Numbered from the stretch's first letter, positions 46,552-58,424 are shown. The stretch is 64,000 nt of DNA from Gammaproteobacteria bacterium RIFCSPHIGHO2_12_FULL_35_23 (GCA_001801465.1 MGXT01000019.1:85942-149941), one strand, 5' to 3'. Program-made: numbers and translations. The notes: a model not told the origin generated them from the letters alone.

Positions 46552-47823
46552 ATGCAGAAAATTCAAGCAATTCGTGGAATGAATGATCTTTTGCCAGAGA
46601 ATACTGGTCATTGGCAATATTTTGAAAAGATTATTTTAAACTTGGCTAAGCGTTATGGTTACCAAGAAATTCGGTTTCCTCTATTAGAAAAAACAGAATT
46701 ATTTACACGCAGTGTAGGAGAAGTTACCGATATTGTTGAAAAGGAAATGTATACCTTTACTGATAGAAGTGGTGATAGTTTGACTTTGCGCCCAGAGGGG
46801 ACAGCTAGTTGTGTGCGCGCAGCGATAGAACATGGATTGCTGCATAATCAAAGCCCTAAACTTTGGTATAGGGGGCCAATTTTTCGTTATGAACGTCCTC
46901 AAAAAGGTCGTTATCGTCAATTTTATCAAGTCGGTTTTGAAGCTTTTGGTGAAAAGACTCCTGAAATAGATGTTGAGGTTATTTTAATTAGTCATCGTCT
47001 TTGGCAAGAATTGGGTATTGCAAATCATGTTGCTTTAGAGATCAATTCATTAGGCTCTAATGAAGAAAGAGCGTGCTATAGAAAAGAGTTGATAACTTAT
47101 TTTGAAAAGCATCAAGCAGTTTTAGATGCTGATAGTCAACGCAGACTCTATACTAATCCGTTACGTATTTTGGATAGTAAAAATCCAGCTTTGCAACAGC
47201 TCATTGAGCAAGCACCAAAATTATTAGATTATTTGCAAGCAGATTCATTAAATCACTTTACCAAAGTCTGTCAGCTATTAGAGTTAGCGGGAATAAAGTA
47301 TAAAGTTAATCCAAGATTGGTTAGAGGATTAGATTATTATTGCCAAACGGTATTTGAATGGGTAACTACAGCTTTAGGAGCACAGGGAACTATTTGTGCA
47401 GGTGGGCGATATGATGGGTTAGTGGAGTTATTGGGAGGAAAAGCAACTCCTGCAATTGGTTTTGCTATGGGTGTTGAACGGATTATTGAGCTATTATTCG
47501 AATTTAAAAAGCTTCCTCCTTCCGAGTCGTTAGCAGATATTTATTTTGTTGCAATTGGCGAGCAAGCTAAAGCAAAAAGTTTAGTGTTAGCTGAACAATT
47601 ACGGACCACAGCATTGCATTTAAAAATAATAGTTAATCATAATGACAGTGGTTTTAAATCACAGTTAAAGCGAGCAGATCAAAGTGGCGCTAAGCTCGCA
47701 GTTATTATTGGTGAAGATGAGCTGAATCAAGGTAAGGCAACTATAAAATATTTACGAGTAGAAAAGCCCCAACAGCAAATCGAATTTAATCAACTTATAC
47801 AATTAATCAATAATGATCAATAA
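46552..47823 (+). CDS. hisS: Histidyl-tRNA synthetase
   Basis: A class II aminoacyl-tRNA synthetase of 423 residues, the usual length. Motif 1 region RGMNDLLPE starts the protein, motif 2 is WYRGPIFRYERPQKGRYRQF, and the histidine-binding signatures RGLDYYCQTVFEW and GGRYDGLVE are complete, followed by the GFAMGVERI motif 3 and an anticodon-binding domain. It is co-transcribed with the HTH gene before it (5 bases) and probably with the dehydrogenase after it (29 bases). Confidence 0.97.
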   Translation: MQKIQAIRGMNDLLPENTGHWQYFEKIILNLAKRYGYQEIRFPLLEKTELFTRSVGEVTDIVEKEMYTFTDRSGDSLTLRPEGTASCVRAAIEHGLLHNQSPKLWYRGPIFRYERPQKGRYRQFYQVGFEAFGEKTPEIDVEVILISHRLWQELGIANHVALEINSLGSNEERACYRKELITYFEKHQAVLDADSQRRLYTNPLRILDSKNPALQQLIEQAPKLLDYLQADSLNHFTKVCQLLELAGIKYKVNPRLVRGLDYYCQTVFEWVTTALGAQGTICAGGRYDGLVELLGGKATPAIGFAMGVERIIELLFEFKKLPPSESLADIYFVAIGEQAKAKSLVLAEQLRTTALHLKIIVNHNDSGFKSQLKRADQSGAKLAVIIGEDELNQGKATIKYLRVEKPQQQIEFNQLIQLINNDQ

Positions 47824-47852
47824 ACGTTTTTTATTTAATGCTTGAGGTATAA

Positions 47853-48866
47853 ATGGAGTTGACTGCTTATGTGGCGACAGCCGCCAAGAGTCTGCTAATT
47901 CCCCAAAAATTTGCAATTGCTAACCTACAGTCTAATCAGGTGCTAATAGCAGTTTCTCATTGCGGCGTTTGTCGAAGTGATGCCCATTTTATTGATAATG
48001 ACTGGGGAGATAGCCATTTTCCTTTAGTGCCAGGACATGAAGTTGTGGGTCATATTGTAGCGATGGGAGAGGCAGTAAGCGGATTTAAAACTGGAGAACG
48101 AGTTGGTGTCAGTTGGCAACAAGGCGCTTGTTTACAATGTGAATGGTGTTTACAGGGTAAGGAAGAATTTTGCCATCAATTACAAGGAGTTTGTTTAAAT
48201 TGTAAAGGTGGGTTTGCTGATCAAGTTGTAGTGGATTATCGTTTTATTTATTCGTTACCTGAAACGATAGCTTCTATTTATGTAGCGCCTTTACTTTGTG
48301 CTGGGATAACTGTGTATCATGCCTTAACAGTTTTTAAAGTTCAGCCGCTTATGCGAGTCGGTATTATTGGAATGGGAGGGCTAGGTCATTTGGCAATTCA
48401 ATTTGCTAAAGCGATGGGTTGCAAGGTGAGTGTTTTTTCTTCTAGTGCTGATAAATTTATGGAGGCTAAGCAGTTAGGGGCTGATGACTTTATTCATGTG
48501 GAAAACCCGCATGTTTTAGAAGCCTATCAAGAACAGCTGGATTTTGTGTTATCTACAATTTATACAAATATATCCTATCAAGGATATCTAGAGGCTTTAC
48601 GACCCGAGGGAAAGCTATGTTTTGTAGGAATTCCTAATAAACCTGTTGCGATTTCTATTTTTTCGCTTATCATTGGTCAAAAATCGATCTGTGCCTCGCC
48701 CATGGGTAATAGAAATAGCATGAAAGCTATGCTGGAGTTTGCTGCAAAGCAGCAAATTCGACCTTTGGTGGAGGTAATGCCTATGAAGGCGGTAAACGAG
48801 GCTTTAGCCAAAGTGAGAGCAGGTCAGGCACGTTATAGGATAGTACTTAGTAATGAAATTAATTAA
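47853..48866 (+). CDS. Zinc-dependent alcohol dehydrogenase
   Basis: A medium-chain dehydrogenase of 337 residues. The catalytic zinc ligands are Cys37 in HCGVCRSD, His62-Glu63 in GHEVVG, and a Cys in PLLCAGITVY. The structural zinc is bound by the four cysteines of CLQCEWCLQGKEEFC (93-107). The NAD(P)-binding motif is GMGGLGHLAIQFAKAMG. It resembles AdhP and the YahK/YjgB cinnamyl-alcohol type; the WQQGACLQCEWC stretch is closest to the latter. The substrate is unknown. GAGG just before the ATG is the ribosome binding site, and the stop overlaps the next gene by 14 bases. Confidence 0.92.
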   Translation: MELTAYVATAAKSLLIPQKFAIANLQSNQVLIAVSHCGVCRSDAHFIDNDWGDSHFPLVPGHEVVGHIVAMGEAVSGFKTGERVGVSWQQGACLQCEWCLQGKEEFCHQLQGVCLNCKGGFADQVVVDYRFIYSLPETIASIYVAPLLCAGITVYHALTVFKVQPLMRVGIIGMGGLGHLAIQFAKAMGCKVSVFSSSADKFMEAKQLGADDFIHVENPHVLEAYQEQLDFVLSTIYTNISYQGYLEALRPEGKLCFVGIPNKPVAISIFSLIIGQKSICASPMGNRNSMKAMLEFAAKQQIRPLVEVMPMKAVNEALAKVRAGQARYRIVLSNEIN

Positions 48867-49374
48867 AGAAATTATCACTTTCAAATTTTATCCAGCTACT
48901 TTGAGCTATTTATTATTTATCGTGCTATTGAATACTATTTTTAGTTACGTGCCTAACTTATCTATCATGGGTGAGCCTATTTCTTCTGCTGATTTTGTAG
49001 TGGGTTTAATCTATGTAATGCGAGATTTTGCTCAGCGAGAATCAAAGCATTGGGTTATTTTAGCTATGTTGATGGGTTGTGCTATTAGTTGGCTTTTAGC
49101 AGAGCAACAAGCAGCCATTGCCAGCGTGGCTGCTTTTGCTGTAGGTGAGTCTTTAGATTGGAGTATTTATACTTTTACCAAAAGACCTTTATCACAGCGT
49201 ATTTTTTTATCATCTATTATTAGTTCCCCTACTGATAGTGCTGTAAATCTTTATTTCTTATATCAACTTAACTGGGTGGGTTTTGGCCTAATGACAATGA
49301 CAAAATTTGCTGGAGTAATTGTTTTATGGGCTTATTGGCGGTTAAAAAACTCAAAACAATTAGCGTTAGTGTAA
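48853..49374 (+). CDS. VUT-family transporter (possible queuosine-precursor transporter)
   Basis: A membrane protein of 173 residues with about five to six helices. It resembles the VUT/YhhQ family, whose members import preQ0 or preQ1 for queuosine synthesis: IYVMRDFAQRES, FAVGESLDWSIYTFTKRPL and ISSPTDSAVNLYFL are the kind of conserved blocks seen in that family. At 173 residues it is shorter than E. coli YhhQ (221). The gene overlaps the dehydrogenase stop by 14 bases. Whether it carries queuosine precursors or another small molecule cannot be decided from sequence alone. Confidence 0.7.
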   Translation: MKLIKEIITFKFYPATLSYLLFIVLLNTIFSYVPNLSIMGEPISSADFVVGLIYVMRDFAQRESKHWVILAMLMGCAISWLLAEQQAAIASVAAFAVGESLDWSIYTFTKRPLSQRIFLSSIISSPTDSAVNLYFLYQLNWVGFGLMTMTKFAGVIVLWAYWRLKNSKQLALV

Positions 49375-49449
49375 GCAAAATTACTAAAGTTTAAGTAAGT
49401 ATATAGACTTTTTTTATTCAGAATCCAGCAACAGGATGTTACGAGAAAC

Positions 49450-49478
49450 TTGTATCAGTTTAAGGTTTCAAGGATAAT
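49450..49478 (+). promoter_or_regulatory. Predicted sigma-70 promoter of yfgM-bamB-der
   Basis: TTGTAT (49450-49455) and GATAAT (49473-49478) are separated by 17 bases, 43 bases before the GTG start of the yfgM-like gene. The 147-base gap before that gene suggests that a new transcript begins here. Confidence 0.45.
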
Positions 49479-49521
49479 GTTCAACCATTAAACTGGGTAA
49501 AAATGACCTAAGGAGATTTTT

Positions 49522-50154
49522 GTGAATTATTTGACCGAAGAAGAACAGGTCGAGCGATTACGAGCTTGGTGGAAAGAATACGGTTTGGCCGTCGTGTCAG
49601 GTATTGTGATAGCTATTATAATAGTGTTAGTTTGGCATTATTATACTGCTTATGAGGCTCGAAAATCTCAAGCCGCTTCGCTTATTTATACCACGTTGGT
49701 CAATAGTGATCTTTCCGAGCAGCCAGAGAGTGCGCATCAGGCTGCAAAAGAACTAGTAAAACACTATGCTGGTACGCCTTATGCTTCGTATGCAGCTTTA
49801 TGGTTAGCAAAACAGTCGGTTGTTAATCAACAATATCCAAAAGCAATAAATTGGTTAAATTGGGTTGTGGCGAATGGCAAAGTAAAAGCCGTTAAACAGG
49901 TTGCTCGCTTACGTTTAGCACAAATTAATTTACAGTTAAATCAACCTACTCAAGCTTTGCAAATTCTTGCTACAGTAGAAGATAAGGCTTATTTAGGGTT
50001 AATCGATGAAACCAGAGGGGATGCATTTTTGCTTGCAAATAATATATCTGCTGCAAAAACTGCTTATGAACAGGCATTACAAGAAATGCCTGAGCCTGAC
50101 AGAGTGCAACCGATCTTAGCAATGAAGTTGGCAAATTTGCCAACTTCTAATTAA
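49522..50154 (+). CDS. yfgM: YfgM-like periplasmic TPR protein (ancillary SecYEG factor)
   Basis: A 210-residue inner-membrane protein that starts with the cytoplasmic stretch YLTEEEQVERLRAWWKEY typical of the family, then one membrane helix (21-39) and a periplasmic domain with TPR-like helices (YASYAALWLAKQSVV.., LRLAQINLQLNQ). YfgM works with the chaperone PpiD at the SecYEG translocon. It uses a GTG start, placed by AAGGAG eight bases earlier. Its place just before bamB and der is the standard order in gammaproteobacteria. Confidence 0.92.
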   Translation: MNYLTEEEQVERLRAWWKEYGLAVVSGIVIAIIIVLVWHYYTAYEARKSQAASLIYTTLVNSDLSEQPESAHQAAKELVKHYAGTPYASYAALWLAKQSVVNQQYPKAINWLNWVVANGKVKAVKQVARLRLAQINLQLNQPTQALQILATVEDKAYLGLIDETRGDAFLLANNISAAKTAYEQALQEMPEPDRVQPILAMKLANLPTSN

Positions 50155-50175
50155 TCAGTAAAAACTGAGGATAAA

Positions 50176-51327
50176 ATGAAGCGATTAGGATTACTTATTA
50201 TCTGTTTGACTTTAATTAGCTTGTTGGCAGCTTGTGGACTAGGAACAGATAATACTATGCCGCCTTCACCCTTAGTACAATTCCAACCAACGTTACAAAC
50301 CAATGTTTTGTGGTCCCATAATGTTGGAGATGGGAATGGAGGCTATTATTTACGATTAGTTCCCGCTGCTAGTAATGGAGTCATTTATGCAGGTAGTCAT
50401 AAAGGTGTCGTAACAGCTTTGGATGCAAAAACTGGTGCGGTATTATGGCAAGTATCAGTTAAACAATCCATTACCAGTGGTTTAGTGGCAGGCGGCGGTA
50501 ATGCTATCTATTTTGGAACTGGTAACGCTAAACTGTTTGCGCTTTCTATGCAAAATGGTCAAGTGCTTTGGAAGACGGCAGTAGCTGATGAGATATTAGC
50601 TCAGCCTCAATATGTGAATGGCACGGTTTTGGTTCATACTCTCTCAGGAAACCTTGCTGCTTATTCAGCCCAAGATGGTCATCGTATTTGGAGTTTTGAC
50701 GAAGACGTACCTTCTTTAATTTTACATGCAGCAGGACAGCCGCAAATAGCAGGTAATATGGTGATTGCTGGTTTTGCTAATGGAGAGTTAGTGGTTTTAG
50801 ATATTAATTCTGGTCAAGTCATCTGGGAACAACATGTGGCTTATCCAACTGGAGATAATCCGATTAGTCAAATGGTTGATATTACGGTTAATCCAGTAGT
50901 AGTTAATGGTGTAGTATATGCCGCGACTTACCAAGGACAAATTGCAGCTTATAGCCTTGATAATGGCCAGTTAATTTGGAAGCATAAAATTTCTTCCTAT
51001 GCTGGTATTACTGCTAATCAGTCGCAAATATTTGTTTCCGATGCCAAGAGCCGAGTTTGGGCTTTTGACGAAGAAGCTGGCGCGGTTAATTGGCGTCAAC
51101 TTCAGTTATTAGGTCGAGGTATTACCGGGCCTGTCATTTATAACGATGCTTTAGTCGTAGCGGATTCTTATGGCTACTTACATTTTATGTCATTAGCTGA
51201 TGGACATTTTTTGGCGCGTGTATCAATAGGTAATGGAGCCTTAGCGCAACCTATAAGTTACCTTGGTAATTTATATGTTTATACCAGTACTGGAACCCTG
51301 CTAGCTATTCATAGTGCAAAGAAGTAA
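50176..51327 (+). CDS. bamB: Outer-membrane protein assembly factor BamB
   Basis: A lipoprotein of 383 residues with lipobox LLAAC (Cys20) that sits at the inner face of the outer membrane in the BAM complex and helps fold beta-barrel proteins. It is an eight-bladed beta propeller of PQQ-type repeats: KGVVTALDAKTGAVLWQVSV, NAKLFALSMQNGQVLWKTAV and GQIAAYSLDNGQLIWKHKI show the repeating pattern Gly..Ala-Leu..Gly-x-Val-x-Trp. It starts 21 bases after yfgM with GAGGATAAA before the ATG, and der follows after 6 bases. Confidence 0.95.
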   Translation: MKRLGLLIICLTLISLLAACGLGTDNTMPPSPLVQFQPTLQTNVLWSHNVGDGNGGYYLRLVPAASNGVIYAGSHKGVVTALDAKTGAVLWQVSVKQSITSGLVAGGGNAIYFGTGNAKLFALSMQNGQVLWKTAVADEILAQPQYVNGTVLVHTLSGNLAAYSAQDGHRIWSFDEDVPSLILHAAGQPQIAGNMVIAGFANGELVVLDINSGQVIWEQHVAYPTGDNPISQMVDITVNPVVVNGVVYAATYQGQIAAYSLDNGQLIWKHKISSYAGITANQSQIFVSDAKSRVWAFDEEAGAVNWRQLQLLGRGITGPVIYNDALVVADSYGYLHFMSLADGHFLARVSIGNGALAQPISYLGNLYVYTSTGTLLAIHSAKK

Positions 51328-51333
51328 ATTGTT

Positions 51334-52653
51334 ATGATACCAGTTATTGCAATTGTTGGTCGACCAAACGTTGGCAAATCAACATTATTCAATCAAATTA
51401 CTAAAACCCGCGATGCCTTAGTGGCAGATGTCCCTGGTGTGACCCGTGATCGACAATATGGGGATGCTGAATTTGAACATAAAAAATTTATCATTATTGA
51501 TACAGGTGGGGTGGGTGATGAAGAGCCGCATAGTATTGATCCTTTAATGGCAAACCAATCTTGGTTAGCCGCAGCAGAGGCGACTAGCATATTATTTTTA
51601 GTGGATGCTAAGTCTGGCATTACTGCAGCAGATGAAGCAGTGGTAAAGCGGCTGCGTAAATTAAAAAAAACGGTCTATTTAGTTGTTAATAAAACCGAAG
51701 GTTTAGATCTAGATATTGCTTTGGCTGAGTTTTACCAGCTTGGATTAGGTGAGCCAATAGCTATTGCAGCTGTGCATAACCGTGGTATTAAGCAATTGCT
51801 TACTAAAGTTACTGCAGGGTTTTCTCCAATTGAAGCTGAATCTCAGGAAGATGAAAAAGGAATTAAAATAGCAATAGTAGGCAAGCCAAATGTAGGCAAA
51901 TCTACTTTAGTCAATCGTATATTAGGTGAAGAAAGAGTAGTAGTGTTTGATCAGCCAGGTACGACACGAGATAGTATTTTTATTCCTTTTGAAAGATTTG
52001 ATAAGCAATATACTTTAATTGATACCGCGGGAATAAGGCGAAGAAGTAGAATTGATGATAGTTTAGAAAAATTCTCAGTCATTAAGACATTGCAAGCAAT
52101 TGAGGCTGCGCAAGTCGTTATTTTTGTGATTGATGCTAGAGAAAATATAACCGATCAAGATTTAAAACTATTAGGGTTTGTATTACGTGTAGGTAAGGCT
52201 ATTATTATTACAGTCAATAAATGGGATGGTCTAACGTCGGAGCGGCGTGAAGAAGTACGAAGAGAGCTTGAAAGACGCTTGGCGTTTATAGATTTTGCTA
52301 GAATTCATTTTATTTCAGCCTTGCATGGTACGGGTGTAGGTGACCTCTATGCTTTTATTGATGAGGCATATGCTGCTGCAATGCAGGCTTTATCCACTGC
52401 ACAAGCTACCAAACTATTAGAGGCAGCAGTAGCAGAACATCAGCCACCCATGGTAGGAGGACGGAGAATTAAATTACGTTATGCCCATATTGGCGGCCAT
52501 AACCCACCTATTATTGTTATTCATGGTAATCAATTGGATAAATTGCCAGGGGCCTATAAACGCTATTTGGTAAAATATTATCGCGATAAGCTAAAAATGA
52601 TTGGTACACCCATCCGATTAGAACTTAAAGTTTCTAATAATCCTTACAAGTAA
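51334..52653 (+). CDS. der: GTPase Der (EngA)
   Basis: An essential GTPase for 50S ribosome assembly, 439 residues with two G domains in tandem: GRPNVGKST (residues 9-17) with DTGGVGDE and NKTEG, and GKPNVGKST near 183 with [10 protein letters not shown] and NKWDGL. A C-terminal KH-like domain ends the protein ([12 protein letters not shown].. [18 protein letters not shown]). The length is normal for the family and there is no sign of damage. Confidence 0.97.
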   Translation: MIPVIAIVGRPNVGKSTLFNQITKTRDALVADVPGVTRDRQYGDAEFEHKKFIIIDTGGVGDEEPHSIDPLMANQSWLAAAEATSILFLVDAKSGITAADEAVVKRLRKLKKTVYLVVNKTEGLDLDIALAEFYQLGLGEPIAIAAVHNRGIKQLLTKVTAGFSPIEAESQEDEKGIKIAIVGKPNVGKSTLVNRILGEERVVVFDQPGTTRDSIFIPFERFDKQYTLIDTAGIRRRSRIDDSLEKFSVIKTLQAIEAAQVVIFVIDARENITDQDLKLLGFVLRVGKAIIITVNKWDGLTSERREEVRRELERRLAFIDFARIHFISALHGTGVGDLYAFIDEAYAAAMQALSTAQATKLLEAAVAEHQPPMVGGRRIKLRYAHIGGHNPPIIVIHGNQLDKLPGAYKRYLVKYYRDKLKMIGTPIRLELKVSNNPYK

Positions 52654-52870
52654 TAATATTGCACAGTTATTGTCTAATTTATTATGAAATTAAACGTTTA
52701 CTATTTAAGTTGTTGATTACAAGAAAGACAGAGGCATTGAGAAATCATAATCAAAAAAATTAGTAATAAAATTTATTTTTACGTTTCGTGTTTTTTTATC
52801 TTCAGGTAAACTAGCTTTATGAATTAATACTTAGATTAATTAGCGTAAGTAAAATGGGGAAACAATAAAT

Positions 52871-53137
52871 ATGATGAATGATATGTTGCAAAAACTGGAA
52901 GATAAAGTAATTACCTTAGTAGAAGAATTAGAAGCTGATCGCAATCGAATAAAATTGCTGGCTAAAGAAACGTATGAATTAAAGCATGAAAACAATGAAT
53001 TAAAAGCTCGGTTAGAAACTGATAAAGAAAAGCTCAAAAATATTGTTAATCTTATAGACAGTATTGATGCGACTATAGAAACTTCACTCCCTTCAGCTGA
53101 AATTCATCACCTGACTTCAGAAAGTATGCCTGCTTAA
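52871..53137 (+). CDS. Short coiled-coil protein, ZapB/TIGR02449-like
   Basis: An 88-residue protein; residues 3-66 form an almost continuous heptad pattern of Leu/Ile/Val with charged residues (KLEDKVITLVEELEADRN, YELKHENNELKARLETDK). This shape matches ZapB, which organises the division ring, and the short TIGR02449-type coiled-coil proteins that often precede zapA in gammaproteobacteria; I cannot separate the two. No zapA or 6S RNA gene follows here. The start may be ATG 52871 or the second ATG 52874, with GGGGAAACAAT upstream. Confidence 0.68.
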   Translation: MMNDMLQKLEDKVITLVEELEADRNRIKLLAKETYELKHENNELKARLETDKEKLKNIVNLIDSIDATIETSLPSAEIHHLTSESMPA

Positions 53138-53141
53138 TACA

Positions 53142-53167
53142 AGAACCTGGCTTTAAGTCCAGGTTCT
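53142..53167. terminator. Inverted repeat between the coiled-coil gene and xseA, probable bidirectional terminator
   Basis: AGAACCTGG (53142-53150) and CCAGGTTCT (53159-53167) make a perfect 9-bp stem with an 8-base loop, just after the coiled-coil gene stop and between two convergent genes. The tail is AT-rich (ATTTACTTAGTT) rather than a pure T run, so termination would be modest. Confidence 0.55.
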
Positions 53168-53227
53168 ATTTACTTAGTTATAACAGCAATGACCTTTGAT
53201 ATTTTTGGCACATATAATAAACTAAAA

Positions 53228-54583
53228 CTAAAGATCAGAAATAACCTTGTTAACAGTACACTCGATTTCGAAGTTGTTTAATGTAGCTAAAACATGAGTT
53301 CCAGGTGTTACCTGAGATTTGTCGCGAATAATTTTCTGGGTGTTTACTTCTTTTATAATAGCATACCCACGGTCTAAGGTTGCTAAAGGACTGATGGTAT
53401 GCAAGGTTCTAATCAAGGTATGTAAAGCAGCTTGTTTGTGTATAATCTGTTGTTTGATGGAGGTAATGAGTCTTGTTGTTAAGTGTTGTAAGGTTAAATT
53501 GATTTGTTTAAATCTATGTGCAGGGTGGTGTTGATTTAATTTTACAATTAAAGTTTGTAGCTTGTGATGATAGCAGCCAATAGCAACTGTAAAACTTAAA
53601 AATAAGCGTTTTTTTAATTGTTCTAACTGTTCATATTGTTTTTTTATTTGATACTGTGGGTGAGTTTGTAATAGTCTTTTATTAAGCCAATCTACGCTTT
53701 GGGTTAACTTCTCAAGTTGATGGCTAAATTGTTTAATCAGACGCATCTCAAAAAGCATTATTTTATGCAATAGGTCTTGTTGGTTGGGGCTTGCTAATTC
53801 AGCTGCTGCCGAGGGTGTCGGGGTTCTCTGATCAGCAACAAAATCAGCAATGGTGAAATCAATTTCATGACCTATACCAGTGATAATAGGAATGAGGCTC
53901 GCAAAAATTGCTTGGGCCACAATTTCTTCGTTAAAAGGCCATAAGTCTTCTAAGGAGCCACCGCCGCGAGCCAAAATTAATAAATCACATTCGGCACGCT
54001 GATTTGCAAGGTGAATTTGAGTGGCTATCTGTTTGGCAGCCAACTCTCCTTGTACGAGTGTAGGATAGATAAGAACAGGGATGGCTGGCATCCGTCGTTT
54101 CAACACATGAAGAATATCGCGAATAGCAGCTCCAGTAGGAGAAGTAATAATGCCAATTCGATTTGGAATTATAGGCAGAGATTTTTTATGTTCAGCATTA
54201 AACAGGCCTGCTTTTTCTAAACGTTGCTTTAATTCTTCAAATTTTTTTTGAAGGAGTCCTAGCCCAAACTCTTCTACTTGTTCCACAATAAGTTGATAGT
54301 CGCCACGAGGCTCATAAAGACTGACTCTTGCAGCGGCAATAATTTGCATGCCATCAGTTAATCTACATTTAGCGCTACGATTTTTTAAGCGAAACATCGC
54401 GCAGCGTACTTGTGCAGCTTCATCCTTTAATGAAAAATACCAATGTCCAGAAGTTGGACAGGATAAATTAGAAACTTCGCCTTTTACAAAAATATAAGGA
54501 AAGCTCTGTTCTAATAAATAATGAACCTGTTGGTTAAGCTGAGTGACTGAAAGAATAAGTTTATCTTGGTTTGTTTCTATCAT
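53228..54583 (-). CDS. xseA: Exodeoxyribonuclease VII large subunit
   Basis: The large subunit of a single-strand DNA exonuclease, 451 residues, the usual length. The N-terminal OB fold is VTQLNQQVHYLLEQSFPYIFVKGEVS and SGHWYFSLKDE. The catalytic domain has ITSPTGAAIRDI, ILARGGGSLEDLWPFNEE and IGHEIDFTIADFVADQRTPTPSAAAE, the family signature, followed by a long coiled coil with many Gln/His and a C-terminal GYAIIKE. The small subunit gene xseB is not in the window. It diverges from guaB across 204 bases. Confidence 0.96.
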   Translation of the reverse strand: MIETNQDKLILSVTQLNQQVHYLLEQSFPYIFVKGEVSNLSCPTSGHWYFSLKDEAAQVRCAMFRLKNRSAKCRLTDGMQIIAAARVSLYEPRGDYQLIVEQVEEFGLGLLQKKFEELKQRLEKAGLFNAEHKKSLPIIPNRIGIITSPTGAAIRDILHVLKRRMPAIPVLIYPTLVQGELAAKQIATQIHLANQRAECDLLILARGGGSLEDLWPFNEEIVAQAIFASLIPIITGIGHEIDFTIADFVADQRTPTPSAAAELASPNQQDLLHKIMLFEMRLIKQFSHQLEKLTQSVDWLNKRLLQTHPQYQIKKQYEQLEQLKKRLFLSFTVAIGCYHHKLQTLIVKLNQHHPAHRFKQINLTLQHLTTRLITSIKQQIIHKQAALHTLIRTLHTISPLATLDRGYAIIKEVNTQKIIRDKSQVTPGTHVLATLNNFEIECTVNKVISDL

Positions 54584-54733
54584 AAAAGGCAGAATAGCGG
54601 ATTTATTAAGCTTTGCAATGCTTGTTCAGCAGGATATTATTTGTTTATAAAATTACCATCAATAAATTTAATTTTTATTCATTATAAAATGAAATTATCA
54701 TTGAATAAAAGCTAGTTTTTTTCTGAGCAGGCG

Positions 54734-54742
54734 TGTTAATAT
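54734..54742 (+). promoter_or_regulatory. Predicted extended -10 promoter of guaB
   Basis: TGTTAATAT is an extended -10 element (TGn followed by TAATAT). No strong -35 lies at 17-18 bases. Transcription would begin near 54749, that is, at the left end of the palindrome at 54748-54772. Confidence 0.4.
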
Positions 54743-54747
54743 GTTTT

Positions 54748-56257
<1,510 letters not shown>

Positions 56258-56262
56258 TAAAA

Positions 56263-57837
56263 ATGTTAACAGTTGATATTCATAAACAACGTATTTTAAT
56301 TATCGATTTTGGTTCACAATATACTCAGCTTATTGCACGTCGAGTACGAGAAGCTGGGGTCTATTGTGAAGTTTTTTCGTATAAAGCAACAGAAAAAGAG
56401 ATTAAAGAATTTAATCCTCGTGGCATTATTCTTTCTGGTGGCCCTGAAACTGTTACGGCTAAAAAAAATCCTACAGTCACAGCAGCTATTTATACATTAG
56501 GCTGTCCTATATTAGGGATTTGTTATGGCATGCAAATTATGGCTAAGCAACTGGGAGGTAAAGTTGTTGTTGCTAAAAGGCGAGAGTTTGGTGCTGCAGA
56601 AATTATTCTTCATGAAGAATCTGAGCTTTTTAAAAATATTCAAGATAGTTTTGTGGGTGATAAACACGGTTTAATAGTTTGGATGAGTCATGGAGATGAG
56701 GTAAGTAAACTACCTAAAGAATTTAAATCTATCGCAAGTACTCAAACTTGCCCGATTGCAGCTATTGCAGATGAAGCTCGAAAATTTTATGGCTTACAAT
56801 TTCATCCTGAAGTAACTCACACTCAACAGGGGCAGCGTATTATCTCCAGTTTTGTTCATAATGTTTGTGGTTGTGAGGCTATGTGGACTGTCTCTAACAT
56901 TATAGAAAATAGTATTATAAAGATTAGGGCTGAGGTTGGTAATGAGCAAGTTTTATTAGCGTTATCGGGCGGTGTAGACTCATCTGTGGTTGCCATGCTA
57001 ATGCAGAAGGCAATTGGTGAACAGCTAGTTTGTGTATTTGTGGATACTGGGTTATTACGTTTAAACGAAGCCGATGAGGTAATGCAAACTTTTGCTAAGC
57101 ACTTGGGGATTAATGTTTATAAGGTTGATGCGAGCGCCCATTTTTTTGCAGCCTTAGTGGGTATAACTGATCCAGAACAAAAGCGCAAAATTTGTGGTAA
57201 GTTATTTATTGATATTTTTGAGGCAGAAGCAGAGCGGTTTGAGGGCATTAAATGGCTGGCGCAGGGAACCATTTATCCTGATGTGATTGAATCGTCTGGT
57301 CGAGGTAAACATTCGCATTTAATTAAGTCTCATCATAATGTGGGTGGGTTACCTAATACGATGCAGTTAAAATTAATCGAGCCCTTGCGTGAGCTTTTTA
57401 AAGATGAAGTAAGAAAAGTTGGTTTAGAACTGGGATTGGCTGCTGAATTACTTAATCGTCATCCATTCCCTGGTCCTGGATTGGTAGTAAGGATTTTAGG
57501 CGAAGTTAAAGTTGAATATGCTGATATTTTATGTCACGCCGATGCAATTTTTATTGAAGAACTTAAGCTTAGTAATTTTTATGATAAAATTAGTCAGGCT
57601 TTTGCAGTATTTTTACCAGTGCGTAGTGTGGCAGTGATGGGCGATGCGAGAAAGCATGAGTATGTAGTAGCATTACGAGCAGTAGAAACGGTAGACTTTA
57701 TGACGGCACACTGGGCTCAATTACCACATGAACTCTTAGCGAAAGTTTCTTTACGTATTTGCAATGAAGTGCCACATGTGGCTCGTGTAGTCTATGATAT
57801 TACAGGCAAACCACCAGCAACAATTGAGTGGGAGTAA
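56263..57837 (+). CDS. guaA: GMP synthase (glutamine-hydrolysing)
   Basis: GuaA aminates XMP to GMP with glutamine and ATP. I chose ATG 56263, 6 bases after the guaB stop; a GTG at 56254 inside guaB would add three residues. The glutamine amidotransferase has Cys87 in GICYGMQ and the FHPEVTHT His/Glu pair. The ATP pyrophosphatase loop is [10 protein letters not shown] near 220, and the C-terminal dimerisation domain includes [10 protein letters not shown] and the end motif KPPATIEWE. The length is normal at 524 residues. Confidence 0.97.
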   Translation: MLTVDIHKQRILIIDFGSQYTQLIARRVREAGVYCEVFSYKATEKEIKEFNPRGIILSGGPETVTAKKNPTVTAAIYTLGCPILGICYGMQIMAKQLGGKVVVAKRREFGAAEIILHEESELFKNIQDSFVGDKHGLIVWMSHGDEVSKLPKEFKSIASTQTCPIAAIADEARKFYGLQFHPEVTHTQQGQRIISSFVHNVCGCEAMWTVSNIIENSIIKIRAEVGNEQVLLALSGGVDSSVVAMLMQKAIGEQLVCVFVDTGLLRLNEADEVMQTFAKHLGINVYKVDASAHFFAALVGITDPEQKRKICGKLFIDIFEAEAERFEGIKWLAQGTIYPDVIESSGRGKHSHLIKSHHNVGGLPNTMQLKLIEPLRELFKDEVRKVGLELGLAAELLNRHPFPGPGLVVRILGEVKVEYADILCHADAIFIEELKLSNFYDKISQAFAVFLPVRSVAVMGDARKHEYVVALRAVETVDFMTAHWAQLPHELLAKVSLRICNEVPHVARVVYDITGKPPATIEWE

Positions 57838-57881
57838 TCATTCAGTTTAACCGTTTCTCTATTAATCTTTGGAGTTAAGCA

Positions 57882-58337
57882 GTGTTTAGCCGGGCTGATC
57901 AAGTTTTTATGCGGCAAGCTTTAGAGTTAGCCAAGCAAGCAAAAGGGGAAGGAGAAGTGCCAGTTGGTGCTGTATTAACACTGAATGATCTTCCTATTGC
58001 CACAGCTTATAATCAATCGATTACCCACCAGGATCCTACTGCTCATGCAGAAATAATAGTGTTACGAGAAGCGGCTAAAATTTTAAAAAATTATCGATTG
58101 GTTAATACAGTATTGTATGTAACGTTAGAACCTTGTGCCATGTGTGCGGGCGCATTGATTCATGCAAGAGTAAAACGCTTGATTTATGCTACTGCTGATC
58201 CACGTACAGGTGCTTGCGGTAGTATCTTCAATTTAATTAATCATCAAGCCTTAAATCATCAAATTCAATATGAATCAGGTTTATTAGCAGAAGAGTCAAA
58301 ATTATTATTGCAACAATTTTTTCAAAAACGTCGCTAA
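57882..58337 (+). CDS. tadA: tRNA-adenosine deaminase TadA
   Basis: TadA changes adenosine 34 of tRNA-Arg(ACG) to inosine. The zinc and catalytic residues are His55 and Glu57 in TAHAEI and Cys84/Cys87 in EPCAMCAGA; VPVGAV and ARVKRLIYA are also typical. The length of 151 residues is normal. The start is GTG, fixed by GGAG eight bases upstream. It is likely the last gene of the guaB-guaA-tadA transcript, with a gap of 44 bases after guaA. Confidence 0.95.
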   Translation: MFSRADQVFMRQALELAKQAKGEGEVPVGAVLTLNDLPIATAYNQSITHQDPTAHAEIIVLREAAKILKNYRLVNTVLYVTLEPCAMCAGALIHARVKRLIYATADPRTGACGSIFNLINHQALNHQIQYESGLLAEESKLLLQQFFQKRR

Positions 58338-58424
58338 AGTTCAGCTATTAATTTAGTTTGAAACTTGTCAAATGTAGACTAAATTTAAAAGAACGTTATT
58401 ATATTTATAAAAAGTGAAACAAAA